A DNA stretch of 64,000 nucleotides from Petrolisthes cinctipes (lineage: Eukaryota > Arthropoda > Malacostraca > Decapoda > Porcellanidae), in contig JAWQEG010000488.1 of NCBI GenBank assembly GCA_033782935.1, positions 1,426,001 to 1,490,000 of the forward strand, in the 5' to 3' direction. Shown here piece by piece: positions 48,735-62,883 of this stretch. The notes below the pieces were generated by a model. It was given only the letters and a program-made list of their open reading frames with translations, was not told where the DNA came from and did no database searches. How positions within the stretch are numbered: position 1 is the first letter of the stretch; the number at the start of each line of letters is the position of its first letter. Made by a program: the position numbers and the translations under genes.

Positions 48735-51700
48735 ATGCTGAAAATCGATATTTTAGATGCCCAAAGTCAATATGTGCATGTATCTTCTGTACCCGTTTAT
48801 ATCTCAAATTCAGGCTCAAAACACCCGAAAATTCAATATTTTGGGGTCCCAGAAGCAATCTGTACATGCCTACACAGTGCTAGAATATTTTCAAAATATA
48901 GGCTAAAAACATGCTAAAAATCGACATTTTAGGTGCCAAAAAATCGATATCTCAAATTCAGTCCCAAAACACCCGAAAATTCGATATTTAGAGGTCCCAG
49001 AAGGTATCTGTACATGCCTACTCCGTGATAGAGTATTTTCAAAATACAGGCCAAAAACATACTGAAAATCGATCTTTTAGGTGCCCAAAAGTCGATATGT
49101 GCATGCATCTTCTGTACCCGTTTATATCTCAAATTCTGGCCCTAAACACCCGAAAATTCGATATTTTGGGGTCCCAGAAGCGATCTGTACATGCCTACTC
49201 CGTGTTAGAGTATTTTCAAAATTCAGGCCCAAAACATGCTGAAAATCGATATTTTTGGTGCCCAAAGTCAATATGTGCATGTATCTTCTGTACCCGTTTA
49301 TATCTCAAATTCAGGCTCAAAACACCCGAAAATTCAATATTTTGGGGTCCCAGAAGCAATCTGTACATGCCTACTCAGTGCTAGAATATTTTCAAAATAT
49401 AGGCTAAAAACATGCTAAAAATCGATCTTTTAGGTGCCAAAAAGTCGATATCTCAAATTCAGTCCCAAAACACCCGTAAATTCGATATTTAGGGGTCCCA
49501 GAAGCGATCTGAACATGCCTACTCCGTGTTAGAGTATTTTCAAAATACATGCTCAAAACATACTGAAAATCGATCTTTTAGGTGCACAAAAGTCGATATG
49601 TGCATGCATCTTCAGTACCCGTTTATATCTCAAATTCAGGCTCAAAACACCCGAAAATTCAATATTTTGGGGTCCCAGAAGCAATCTGTACATGCCTACT
49701 CAGTGTTAGAGTATTTTCAAAATACAGGCCCAAAACATGCTGAAAATCGATATTTTAGATGCCCAAAGTCAATATATGCATGTATCTTCTGTACCCGTTT
49801 ATATCTCAAATTCAGGCTCAAAACACCCGAAAATTCAATATTTTGGGGTCCCAGAAGCAATCTGTACATGCCTACACAGTGCTAGAATATTTTCAAAATA
49901 TAGGCTAAAAACATGCTAAAAATCGACATTTTAGGTGCCAAAAAATCGATATCTCAAATTCAGTCCCAAAACACCCGAAAATTCGATATTTAGAGGTCCC
50001 AGAAGGTATCTGTACATGCCTACTCCGTGTTAGAGTTTTTTCAAAATACAGGCCAAAAACATACTGAAAATCGATCTTTTAGGTGCCCAAAAGTCGATAT
50101 GTGCATGCATCTTCTGTACCCATTTATATCTCAAATTCTGGCCCTAAACACCCGAAAATTCGATATTTTGGGGTCCCAGAAGCGATCTGTACATGCCTAC
50201 TCCGTGTTAGAGTATTTTCAAAATTCAGGCCCAAAACATGCTGAAAATCGATATTTTTGGTGCCCAAAGTCAATATGTGCATGTATCTTCTGTACCCGTT
50301 TATATCTCAAATTCAGGCTCAAAACACCCGAAAATTCAATATTTTGGGGTCCCAGAAGCAATCTGTACATGCCTACTCAGTGCTAGAATATTTTCAAAAT
50401 ATAGGCTAAAAACATGCTAAAAATCGATCTTTTAGGTGCCAAAAAGTCGATATCTCAAATTCAGTCCCAAAACACCCGAAAATTCGATATTTAGGGGTCC
50501 CAGAAGCGATCTGTACATGCCTACTCCGTGTTAGAGTATTTTCAAAATACATGCTCAAAACATACTGAAAATCGATCTTTTAGGTGCACAAAAGTCGATA
50601 TGTGTATGCATCTTCAGTACCCGTTTATATCTCAAATTCAGGCTCAAAACACCCGAAAATTCAATATTTTGGGGTCCCAGAAGCAATCTGTACATGCCTA
50701 CTCAGTGTTAGAGTATTTTCAAAATACAGGCCCAAAACATGCTGAAAATCGATATTTTAGATGCCTAAAGTCAATATGTGCATGTATCTTCTGTACCCGT
50801 TTATATCTCAAATTCAGGCTCAAAACACCCGAAAATTCAATATTTTGGGGTCCCAGAAGCAATCTGTACATGCCTACACAGTGCTAGAATATATTCAAAA
50901 TATAGGCTAAAAACATGTTAAAAATCGACATTTTAGGTGCCAAAAAATCGATATCTCAAATTCAGTCCCAAAACACCCGAAAATTCGATATTTAGAGGTC
51001 CCATAAGGTATCTGTACATGCCTACTCCGTGATAGAGTATTTTCAAAATACAGGCCAAAAACATACTGAAAATCGATCTTTTAGGTGCCCAAAAGTCGAT
51101 ATGTGCATGCATCTTCAGTACCCGTTTATATATCAAATTCAGGCTCAAAACACCCGAAAATTCAATATTTTGGGGTCCCAGAAGCAATCTGTACATGCCT
51201 ACTCAGTGTTAGAGTATTTTCAAAATACAGGCCCAAAACATGCAGAAAATCGATATTTTAGATGCCCAAAGTCAATATGTGCATGTATCTTCTGTACCCG
51301 TTTATATCTCAAATTCAGGCTCAAAACACCAGAAAATTCAATATTTTGGGGTCCCAGAAGCAATCTGTACATGCCTACACAGTGCTAGAATATTTTCAAA
51401 ATATAGGCTAAAAACATGCTAAAAATCGACATTTTAGGTGCCAAAAAATCGATATCTCAAATTCAGTCCCAAAACACTCGAAAATTCGATATTTAGAGGT
51501 CCCAGAAGGTATCTGTACATGCCTACTCCGTGATAGAGTATTTTCAAAATACAGGCCAAAAACATACTGAAAATCGATCTTTTAGGTGCCCAAAAGTCGA
51601 TATGTGCATGCATCTTCTGTACCCGTTTATATCTCAAATTCTGGCCCTAAACACCCGGAAATTCGATATTTTGGGGTCCCAGAAGCGATCTGTACATGCC

Positions 51701-52241
51701 TACTCCGTGTTAGAGCATTTTCAAAATTCAAGCCCAAAACATGCTGAAAATCGATATTTTTGGTGCCCAAACTCAATATGTGCATGTATCTTCTGTACCC
51801 GTTTATATCTCAAATTAAGGCTCAAAACACCCGAAAATTCAATATTTTGGGGTCCCAGAAGCAATCTGTACATGCCTACACAGTGCTAGAATATTTTCAA
51901 AATATAGGCTAAAAATATGCTAAAAATCGATCTTTTAGGTGCCAAAAAGTCGATATCTCAAATTCAGTCCTAAAACACCCGAAAATTCGATATTTAGGGT
52001 TCCCAGAAGCGATGTGTACATGCCTACTCCGTGTTAGAGTATTTTCAAAATACATGCTCAAAACATACTGAAAATCGATCTTTTAGGTGCACAAAAGTCG
52101 ATATGTGTATGCATCTTCAGTACCCGTTTATATCTCAAATTCAGGCTCAAAACACCCGAAAATTCAATATTTTGGGGTCCCAGAAGCAATCTGTACATGC
52201 CTACTCAGTGTTAAAGTATTTTCAAAATACAGGCCCAAAAC
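48735..52241 (+). repeat. 3507-bp HOR, copy 2
   Basis: It has every marker variant of copy 1 in the same order, with scattered single-base differences ('tattttgcggtccc' near 48661; 'tatatatcaaattc' near 51127). This is the longest exact-length repeat unit in the window and the strongest evidence for recent block amplification. Confidence 0.87.
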
Positions 52242-54747
52242 ATGCTGAAAATCGATATTTTAGATGCCCAAAGTCAATATGTGCATGTATCTTCTGTACC
52301 CGTTTATATCTCAAATTCAGGCTCAAAACACCCGAAAATTCAATATTTTGGGGTCCCAGAAGCAATCTGTACATGCCTACACAGTGCTAGAATATTTTCA
52401 AAATATAGGCTAAAAAACATGCTAAAAATCGACATTTTAGGTGCCAAAAAATCGATATCTCAAATTCAGTCCCAAAACACCCGAAAATTCGATATTTAGA
52501 GGTCCCAGAAGGTATCTGTACATGCCTACTCCGTGTTAGAGTATTTTCAAAATACAGGCCAAAAACATACTGAAAATCGATCTTTTAGGTGCCCAAAAGT
52601 CGATATGTGCATGCATCTTCTGTACCCGTTTATATCTCAAATTCTGGCCCTAAACACCCGAAAATTCGATATTTTGGGGTCCCAGAAGCGATCTGTACAT
52701 GCCTACTCCGTGTTAGAGTATTTTCAAAATTCAGGCCCAAAACATGCTGAAAATCGATATTTTTGGTGCCCAAAGTCAATATGTGCATGTATCTTCTGTA
52801 CCCGTTTATATCTCAAATTCAGGCTCAAAACACCCGAAAATTCAATATTTTGGGGTCCCAGAAGCAATCTGTACATGCCTACTCAGTGCTAGAATATTTT
52901 CAAAATATAGGCTAAAAACATGCTAAAAATCGATCTTTTAGGTGCCAAAAAGTCGATATCTCAAATTCAGTCCCAAAACACCCGTAAATTCGATATTTAG
53001 GGGTCCCAGAAGCGATCTGAACATGCCTACTCCGTGTTAGAGTATTTTCAAAATACATGCTCAAAACATACTGAAAATCGATCTGTTAGGTGCACAAAAG
53101 TCGATATGTGCATGCATCTTCAGTACCCGTTTATATCTCAAATTCAGGCTCAAAACACCCGAAAATTCAATATTTTGGGGTCCCAGAAGCAATCTGTACA
53201 TGCCTACTCAGTGTTAGAGTATTTTCAAAATACAGGCCCAAAACATGCAGAAAATCGATATTTTAGATGCCCAAAGTCAATATGTGCATGTATCTTCTGT
53301 ACCCGTTTATATCTCAAATTCAGGCTCAAAACACCAGAAAATTCAATATTTTGGGGTCCCAGAAGCAATCTGTACATGCCTACACAGTGCTAGAATATTT
53401 TCAAAATATAGGCTAAAAACATGCTAAAAATCGACATTTTAGGTGCCAAAAAATCGATATCTCAAATTCAGTCCCAAAACACCCGAAAATTCGATATTTA
53501 GAGGTCCCAGAAGGTATCTGTACATGCCTACTCCGTGTTAGAGTATTTTCAAAATACAGGCCAAAAACATACTGAAAATCGATCTTTTAGGTGCCCAAAA
53601 GTCGATATGTGCATGCATCTTCTGTACCCATTTATATCTCAAATTCTGGCCCTAAAAACCCGAAAATTCGATATTTTGGGGTCCCAGAAGCGATCTGTAC
53701 ATGCCTACTCCGTGTTAGAGTATTTTCAAAATACAGGCCCAAAACATGCTGAAAATCGATATTTTAGATGCCCAAAGTCAATATGTGCATGTATCTTCTG
53801 TACCCGTTTATATCTCAAATTCAGGCTCAAAACACCCGAAAATTCAATATTTTGGGGTCCCAGAAGCAATCTGTACATGCCTACACATTGCTAGAATATT
53901 TTCAAAATATAGGCTAAAAACATGCTAAAAATCGACATTTTAGGTGCCAAAAAATCGATATCTCAAATTCAGTCCAAAAACACTCGAAAATTCGATATTT
54001 AGAGGTCCCAGAAGGTATCTGTACATGCCTACTCCGTGATAGAGTATTTTCAAAATACAGGCCAAAAACATACTGAAAATCGATCTTTTAGGTGCCCAAA
54101 AGTCTATATTTGCATGCATCTTCTGTACCCGTTTATATCTCAAATTCTGGCCCTAAACACCCGGAAATTCGATATTTTGGGGTCCCAGAAGCGATCTGTA
54201 CATGCCTACTCCGTGTTAGAGCATTTTCAAAATTCAGGCCCAAAACATGCTGAAAATCGATATTTTTGGTGCCCAAAGTCAATATGTGCATGTATCTTCT
54301 GTACCCGTTTATATCTCAAATTAAGGCTCAAAACACCCGAAAATTCAATATTTTGGGGTCTCTGAAGCAATCTGTACATGCCTACACAGTGCTAGAATAT
54401 TTTCAAAATATAGGCTAAAAATATGCTAAAAATCGATCTTTTAGGTGCCAAAAAGTCGATATCTCAAATTCAGTCCTAAAACACCCGAAAATTCGATATT
54501 TAGGGGTCCCAGAAGCGATGTGTACATGCCTACTCCGTGTTAGAGTATTTTCAAAATACATGCTCAAAACATACTGAAAATCGATCTTTTAGGTGCACAA
54601 AAGTCGATATGTGTATGCATCTTCAGTACCCGTTTATATCTCAAATTCAGGCTCAAAACACCCGAAAATTCAATATTTTGGGGTCCCAGAAGCAATCTGT
54701 ACATGCCTACTCAGTGTTAAAGTATTTTCAAAATACAGGCCCAAAAC
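52242..54747 (+). repeat. 2506-bp HOR, recombinant short form (copy 3)
   Basis: Barcode D-F-D-D-F. It keeps 'cccgtaaattcg' (52981) and 'gatctgaacatg' but then passes to 'catgcagaaaatcg' (53243), skipping the 'caatatatgc', 'gagttttttc' and 'gatgcctaaag' segments. Relative to copies 1 and 2 this removes 1503 bp; an added 501-bp unit with 'cccatttatatc' and 'cacattgctag' follows. An extra A in 'taaaaaacatgc' near 52411 accounts for the odd base. Confidence 0.83.
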
Positions 54748-57253
54748 ATGCTGAAAATCGATATTTTAGATGCCCAAAGTCAATATGTGCATGTATCTTC
54801 TGTACCCGTTTATATCTCAAATTCAGGCTCAAAACACCCGAAAATTCAATATTTTGGGGTCCCAGAAGCAATCTGTACATGCCTACACAGTGCTAGAATA
54901 TTTTCAAAATATAGGCTAAAAACATGCTAAAAATCGACATTTTAGGTGCCAAAAAATCGATATCTCAAATTCAGTCCCAAAACACCCGAAAATTCGATAT
55001 TTAGAGGTCCCAGAAGGTATCTGTACATGCCTACTCCGTGATAGAGTATTTTCAAAATACAGGCCAAAAACATACTGAAAATCGATCTTTTAGGTGCCCA
55101 AAAGTCGATATGTGCATGCATCTTCTGTACCCGTTTATATCTCAAATTCTGGCCCTAAACACCCGAAAATTCGATATTTTGGGGTCCCAGAAGCGATCTG
55201 TACATGCCTACTCCGTGTTAGAGTATTTTCAAAATTCAGGCCCAAAACATGCTGAAAATCGATATTTTTGGTGCCCAAAGTCAATATGTGCATGTATCTT
55301 CTGTACCCGTTTATATCTCAAATTCAGGCTCAAAAAACCCGAAAATTCAATATTTTGGGGTCCCAGAAGCAATCTGTACATGCCTACTCAGTGCTAGAAT
55401 ATTTTCAAAATATAGGCTAAAAACATGCTAAAAATCGATCTTTTAGGTGCCAAAAAGTCGATATCTCAAATTCAGTCCCAAAACACCCGAAAATTCGATA
55501 TTTAGGGGTCCCAGAAGCGATCTGTACATGCCTACTCCGTGTTAGAGTATTTTCAAAATACATGCTCAAAACATACTGAAAATCGATCTTTTAGGTGCAC
55601 AAAAGTCGATATGTGTATGCATCTTCAGTACCCGTTTATATCTCAAACTCAGGCTCAAAACACCCGAAAATTCAATATTTTGGGGTCCCAGAAGCAATCT
55701 GTACATGCCTACTCAGTGTTAGAGTATTTTCAAAATACAGGCCCAAAACATGCTGAAAATCGATATTTTAGATGCCCAAAGTCAATATGTGCCTGTATCT
55801 TCTGTACCCGTTTATATCTCAAATTCAGGCTCAAAACACCCGAAAATTCAATATTTTGGGGTCCCAGAAGCAATCTGTACATGCCTACACAGTGCTAGAA
55901 TATATTCAAAATATAGGCTAAAAACATGCTAAAAATCGACATTTTAGGTGCCAAAAAATCGATATCTCAAATTCAGTCCCAAAACACCCGAAAATTCGAT
56001 ATTTAGAGGTCCCAGAAGGTATCTGTACATGCCTACTCCGTGATAGAGTATTTTCAAAATACAGGCCAAAAACATACTGAAAATCGATCTTTTAGGTGCC
56101 CAAAAGTCGATATGTGCATGCATCTTCAGTACCCGTTTATATCTCAAATTCAGGCTCAAAACACCCGAAAATTCAATATTTTGGGGTCCCAGAAGCAATC
56201 TGTACATGCCTACTCAGTGTTAGAGTATTTTCAAAATACAGGCCCAAAACATGCTGAAAATCGATATTTTAGATGAACAAAGTCAATATGTGCATGTATC
56301 TTCTGTACCCGTTTATATCTCAAATTCAGGCTCAAAACACCCTAAAATTCAATATTTTGGGGTCCCAGAAGCAATCTGTACATGCCTACACAGTGCTAGA
56401 ATATTTTCAAAATATAGGCTAAAAACATGCTAAAAATCGACATTTTAGGTGCCAAAAAATCGATATCTCAAATTCAGTCCCAAAACACCCGAAAATTCGA
56501 TATTTAGAGGTCCCAGAAGGTATCTGTACATGCCTACTCCGTGATAGAGTATTTTCAAAATACAAGCCAAAAACATACTGAAAATCGATCTTTTAGGTGC
56601 CCAAAAGTCGATATGTGCATGCATCTTCTGTACCCGTTTATATCTCAAATTCTGGCCCTAAACACCCGAAAATTCGATATTTTGGGGTCCCAGAAGCGAT
56701 CTGTACATGCCTACTCCGTGTTAGAGCATTTTTAAAATTCAGGCCCAAAACATGCTGAAAATCGATATTTTTGGTGCCCAAAGTCAATATGTGCATGTAT
56801 CTTCTGTACCCGTTTATATCTCAAATTAAGGCTCAAAACACCCGAAAATTCAATATTTTGGGGTCCCAGAAGCAATCTGTACATGCCTACACAGTGCTAG
56901 AATATTTTCAAAATATAGGCTAAAAACATGCTAAAAATCGATCTTTTAGGTGCCAAAAAGTCGATATCTCAAATTCAGTCCTAAAACACCCGAAAATTCG
57001 ATATTTATGGGTCCCAGAAGCGATGTGTACATGCCTACTCCGTGTTAGAGTATTTTCAAAATACATGCTCAAAACATACTGAAAAATCGATCTTTTAGGT
57101 GCACAAAAGTCGATATGTGTATGCATCTTCAGTACCCGTTTATATCTCAAATTCAGGCTCAAAACACCCGAAAATTCAATATTTTGGGGTCCCAGAAGCA
57201 ATCTGTACATGCCTACTCAGTGTTAGAGTATTTTCAAAATACAGGCCCAAAAC
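54748..57253 (+). repeat. 2506-bp HOR, short form (copy 4)
   Basis: Same barcode D-F-D-D-F and same length as copy 3, but the markers differ. It retains the 'gaatatattcaaaat' M2 (about 55909) found in copies 1 and 2 and lacks 'cccgtaaattcg'. The loss relative to the 3507-bp form is therefore a separate 1002-bp event. An extra A in 'ctgaaaaatcg' near 57080 gives the odd base. Confidence 0.8.
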
Positions 57254-59581
57254 ATGCTGAAAATCGATATTTTAGATGCCCAAAGTCAATATGTGCATGT
57301 ATCTTCTGTACCCGTTTATATCTCAAATTCAGGCTCAAAACACCCGAAAATTCAATATTTTGGGGTCCCAGAAGCAATCTGTACATGCCTACACAGTGCT
57401 AGAATATTTTCAAAATATAGGCTAAAAACATGCTAAAAATCGACATTTTAGGTGCCAAAAAATCGATATCTCAAATTCAGTCCCAAAACACCGGAAAATT
57501 CGATATTTAGAGGTCCCAGAAGGTATCTGTACATGCCTACTCCGTGATAGAGTATTTTCAAAATACAGGCCAAAAACATACTGAAAATCGATCTTTTAGG
57601 TGCCCAAAAGTCGATATGTGCATGCATCTTCTGTACCCGTTTATATATCAAATTCTGGCCCTAAACACCCGAAAATTCGATATTTTGGGGTCCCAGAAGC
57701 GATCTGTACATGCCTACTCCGTGTTAGAGTATTTTCAAAATTCAGGCCCAAAACATGCTGAAAATCGATATTTTTGGTGCCCAAAGTCAATATGTGCATG
57801 TATCTTCTGTACCCGTTTATATCTCAAATTCAGGCTCAAAACACCCGAAAATTCAATATTTTGGGGTCCCAGAAGCAATCTGTACATGCCTACTCAGTGC
57901 AAGAATATTTTCAAAATATAGGCTAAAAGCATGCTAAAAATCGATCTTTTAGGTGCCAAAAAGTCGATATCTCAAATTCAGTCCCAAAACACCCGAAAAT
58001 TCGATATTTAGGGGTCCCAGAAGCGATCTGTACATGCCTACTCCGTGTTAGAGTATTTTCAAAATACATGCTCAAAACATACTGAAAATCGATCTTTTAG
58101 GTGCACAAAAGTCGATATGTGCATGCATCTTCAGTACCCGTTTATATCTCAAATTCAGGCTCAAAACACCCGAAAATTCAATATTTTGGGGTCCCAGAAG
58201 CAATCTGTACATGCCTACTCAGTGTTAGAGTATTTTCAAAATACAGGCCCAAAACATGCTGAAAATCGATATTTTAGATGCCCAAAGTCAATATGTGCAT
58301 GTATCTTCTGTACCCGTTTATATCTCAAATTCAGGCTCAAAACACCCGAAAATTCAATATTTTGGGGTCCCAGAAGCAATCTGTACATGCCTACACAGTG
58401 CTAGAATATTTTCAAAATATAGGCTAAAAACATGCTAAAAATCGATCTTTTAGGTGCCAAAAAGTCGATATCTCAAATTCAGTCCCAAAACACCCGAAAA
58501 TTCGATATTTTGGTGTCCCAGAAGCAATCTGTACATGCCTACTCAGTGTTAGAGTATTTTCAAAATACAGGCCCAAAACATGCTGAAAATCGATATTTTA
58601 GATGCCCAAAGTCAATATGTGCATGTATCTTCTGTACCCGTTTATATCTCAAATTCAGGCTCAAAACATCCGAAAATTCAATATTTTGGGGTCCCAGAAG
58701 CAATCTGTACATGCCTACTCAGTGATAGAATATTTTCAAAATATAGGCTAAAAACATGCTAAAAATAGATCTTTTAGGTGCCAAAAAGTCGATATCTCAA
58801 ATTCAGTCCCAAAACACCCGAAAATTCGGTATTTAGGGGTCCCAGAAGCGATCTGTACATGCCTACTCCGTGTTAGAGTATTTTCAAAATACATGCTCAA
58901 AACATACTGAAAATCGATCTTTTAGGTGCACAAAAGTCAATATGTGCATGCATCTTCAGTACCCGTTTATATCACAAATTCAGGCTCAAAACACCCGAAA
59001 ATTCAATATTTTGGGGTCCCAGAAGCAATCTGTACATGCCTACTCAGTGTTAGAGTATTTTCAAAATACAGGCCCAAAACATGCTGAAAATCGATATTTT
59101 AGATGGCCAAAGTCAATATGTGCATGTATCTTCTGTACCCGTTTATATCTCAAATTCAGGCTCAAAACACCCGAAAATTCAATATTTTGGGGTCCCAGAA
59201 GCAATCTGTACATGCCTACACAGTGCTAGAATATTTTCAAAATATAGGCTAAAAACATGCTAAAAATCGACATTTTAGGTGTCAAAAAATCGATATCTCA
59301 AATTCAGTCCCAAAACACCCGAAAATTCGATATTTAGAGGTCCCAGAAGGTATCTGTACATGCCTACTCCGTGTTAGAGTATTTTCAAAATACAGGCCAA
59401 AAACATACTGAAAATCGATCTTTTTGGTGCCCAAAAGTCGATATGTGCATGCATCTTCTGTATCCGTTTATATCTCAAATTCTGGCCCTAAACACCCGAA
59501 AATTCGATATTTTGGGGTCCCAGAAGCGATCTGTACATGCCTACTCCGTGTTAGAGTATTTTCAAAATTCAGGCCCAAAAC
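57254..59581 (+). repeat. Transition segment, hexamer register with one fusion
   Basis: Barcodes D 57254, F 57755, D 58256, D 58580, D 59081. The 324-bp step at 58256-58580 contains the M6/M1 fusion at 58468-58643. From here to the window end, M3 copies return to 'ccgtgttagag' and the 3507-bp markers vanish. Confidence 0.8.
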
Positions 59582-62500
59582 ATGCTGAAAATCGATATTT
59601 TTGGTGCCCAAAGTCAATATGTGCATGTATCTTCTGTATCCGTTTATATCTCAAATTCACTCTCAAAACACCCGAAAATTCAATATTTTGGGGTCCCAGA
59701 AGCAATCTGTACATGCCTACTCAGTGCTAGAATATTTTCAAAATATAGTCTAAAAACATTCTAAAAATCGATCATTTAGGTGCCAAAAAGTCGATATCTC
59801 AAATTCAGTCCCAAAACACCCGAAAATTCGATATTTAGGGGTCCCAGAAGCGATCTGTACATGCCTACTCCGTGTTAGAGTATTTTCAAAATACATGCTT
59901 AAAACATACTGAAAATCGATCTTTTAGGTGCAAAAACGTCGATATGTGTATGCATCTTCAGTACTCGTTTATACCTCAAATTCAGGCTCAAAACACCCGA
60001 AAATTCAATATTTTGGGGTCCCAGAAGCAATCTGTACATGCCTACTTAGTGCTAGAATATTTTCAAAATATAGGCTAAAAATATGCTAAAAATCGATCTT
60101 TTAGGTGCCAAAAAGTCGATATCTCAAATTCAGTCCCAAAACACCCGAAAATTCGATATTTAGGGGTCCCAGAAGCGATCTGTACATGCCTACCCCGTGT
60201 TAGAGTATTTTCAAAATACATGCTCAAAACATACTGAAAATCGATCTTTTAGGTGCACAAAAGTCGATATGTGCATGCATCTTCAGTACCCGTTTATATC
60301 TCAAATTCAGGCTCAAAACACCCGAAAATTCAATATTTTGGGGTCCCAGAACCAATCTGTACATGCCTACTCAGTGTTAGAGTATTTTCAAAATACAGGC
60401 CCAAAACATGCTGAAAATCGATATTTTAGATGCCCAAAGTCAATATGTGCATGTATCTTCTGTACCCGTTTATATCTCAAATTCAGGCTCAAAACACCCT
60501 ATAATTCAATATTTTGGGGTCCCAGAAGCAATCTGTACATGCCTACACAGTGCTAGAATATTTTCAAAATATAGGCTAAAAACATGCTAAAAATCGATGT
60601 TTTAGGTGCCAAAAAGTCGATATCTCAAATTCAGTCCCAAAACACCCGAAAATTCGATATTTAGGGGTCCCAGAAGCGATCTGCACATGCCTACTCAGTG
60701 TTAGAGTATTTTCAAAATACAGGCCCAAAACATGCTGAAAATCGATATTTTAGATGCCCAAAGTCAATATGTGCATGTATCTTCTGTACCCGTTTATATC
60801 TCAAATTCAGGCTCAAAACACCCGAAAATTCAATATTTTGGGGTCCCAGAAGCAATCTGTACATGCCTACACAGTGCTAGAATATTTTCAAAATATAGGC
60901 TAAAAACATGCTAAAAATCGACATTTTAGGTGCCAAAAAATCGATATCTCAAATTCAGTCCCAAAACACCCGAAAATTCGATATTTAGAGGTCCCAGAAG
61001 GTATCTGTACATGCCTACTCCGTGTTAGAGTATTTTCAAAATACAGGCCAAAAACATACTGAAAATCGATCTTTTTGGTGCCCAAAAGTCGATATGTGCA
61101 TGCATCTTCTGTACCCGTTTATATCTCAAATTCTGGCCTTAAACACCCGAAAATTCGATATTTTGGGGTCCTAGAAGCGATCTGTACATGCCTACTCCGT
61201 GTTAGAGTATTTTCAAAATTCAGGCCCAAAACATGCTGAAAATCGATATTTTTGGTGCCCAAAGTCAATATGTGCATGTATCTTCTGAACCCGTTCATAT
61301 CTCAAATTCAGGCTCAAAACACCCGAAAATTCAATATTTTGGGGTCCCAGAAGCAATCTGTACATGCCTACTCAGTGCTAGAATATTTTCAAAATATATG
61401 CTAAAAACATGCTAAAAATCGATCTTTTAGGTGCCAAAAAGTCTATATCTCAAATTCAGTCCCAAAGCACCCGAAAATTCGATATTTAGGGGTCCCAGAA
61501 GCGATCTGTACATGCCTACTCCGTGTTAGAGTATTTTCAAAATACATGCTCAAAACATACTGAAAATCGATCTTTTAGGTGCACAAGAGTCGATATGTGT
61601 ATGCATCTTCAGTACTCGTTTATATCTCAAATTCAGGCTCAAAACACCCGAAAATTCAATATTTTGGGGTCCCAGAAGCAATCTGTACATGCCTACTCAG
61701 TGCTAGAATATTTTCAAAATATAGGCTAAAAATATGCTAAAAATCGATCTTTTAGGTGCCAAAAAGTCGATATCTCAAATTCAGTCCCAAAACACCCGAA
61801 AATTCGATATTTAGGGGTTCCAGAAGCGATCTGTACATGCCTACTCCGTGTTAGAGTATTTTCAAAATACATGCTTAAAACATACTGAAAATCGATCTTT
61901 TACGTGCACAAAAGTCGATATGTGCATGCATCTTCAGTACCCGTTTATATCTCAAATTCAGGCTCAAAACACCCGAAAATTCAATATTTTGGGGTCCCAG
62001 AAGCAATCTGTACATGCCTACTCAGTGTTAGAGTATTTTCAAAATACAGGCCCAAAACATGCTGAAAATCGATATTTTAGATGCCCAAAGTCAATATGTG
62101 CATGTATCTTCTGTACCCGTTTATATCTCAAATTCAGGCTCAAAACACCCGAAAATTCAATATTTTGGGGTCCCAGAAGCAATCTGTACATGCCTACACA
62201 GTGTTAGAGTATTTTCAAAATACAGACCCAAAACATGCTGAAAATCGATATTTTAGATGCCAAAAAGTCGATATCTCAAATTCAGTCCCAAAACACCCGA
62301 AAATTCGATATTTAGGGGTCCCAGAAGCGATCTGTACATGCCTACTCAGTGTTAGAGTATTTTCAAAATACAGGCCCAAAACATGCTGAAAATCGATATT
62401 TTAGATACCCAAAGTCAATATGTGCATGTATCTTCTGTACCCGTTTATATCTCAAATTCAGGCTCAAAACACCCAAAAATTCAATATTTTGGGGTCCCAG

Positions 62501-62883
62501 AAGCAATCTGTACATGCCTACACAGTGCTAGAATATTTTCAAAATATAGGCTAAAAACATGCTAAAAATCGACATTTTAGGTGCCAAAAAATCGATATCT
62601 CAAATTCAGTCCCAAAACACCCGAAAATTCGATATTTAGAGGTCCCAGAAGGTATCTGTACATGCCTACTCCGTGTTAGAGTATTTTCAAAATACAGGCC
62701 AAAAACATACTGAAAATCGATCTTTTAGGTGCACAGAAGTCGATATGTGCATGCATCTTCAGTACCCGTTTATATCTCAAATTCAGGCTCAAAACACCCG
62801 AAAATTCAATATTTTGGGGTCCCAGAAGCAATCTGTACATGCCTACTCAGTGTTAGAGTATTTTCAAAATTCAGGCCCAAAAC
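59582..62883 (+). repeat. 1651-bp HOR pair
   Basis: 'gtactcgttta' at 59961 and 61612, extra M5 monomers directly after M6 at 59971-60118 and 61622-61769, and M6/M1 fusions at 60620 and 62271 are all 1651 bp apart. The length is 826 + 324 + 501. The copies differ at more places than the 3507-bp pair, so this duplication looks older. Confidence 0.8.

Noticed and set aside
45228..52241. Segmental gene duplication of 3507 bp
   Set aside because: The unit consists only of satellite monomers; no coding or non-repeat sequence is carried.
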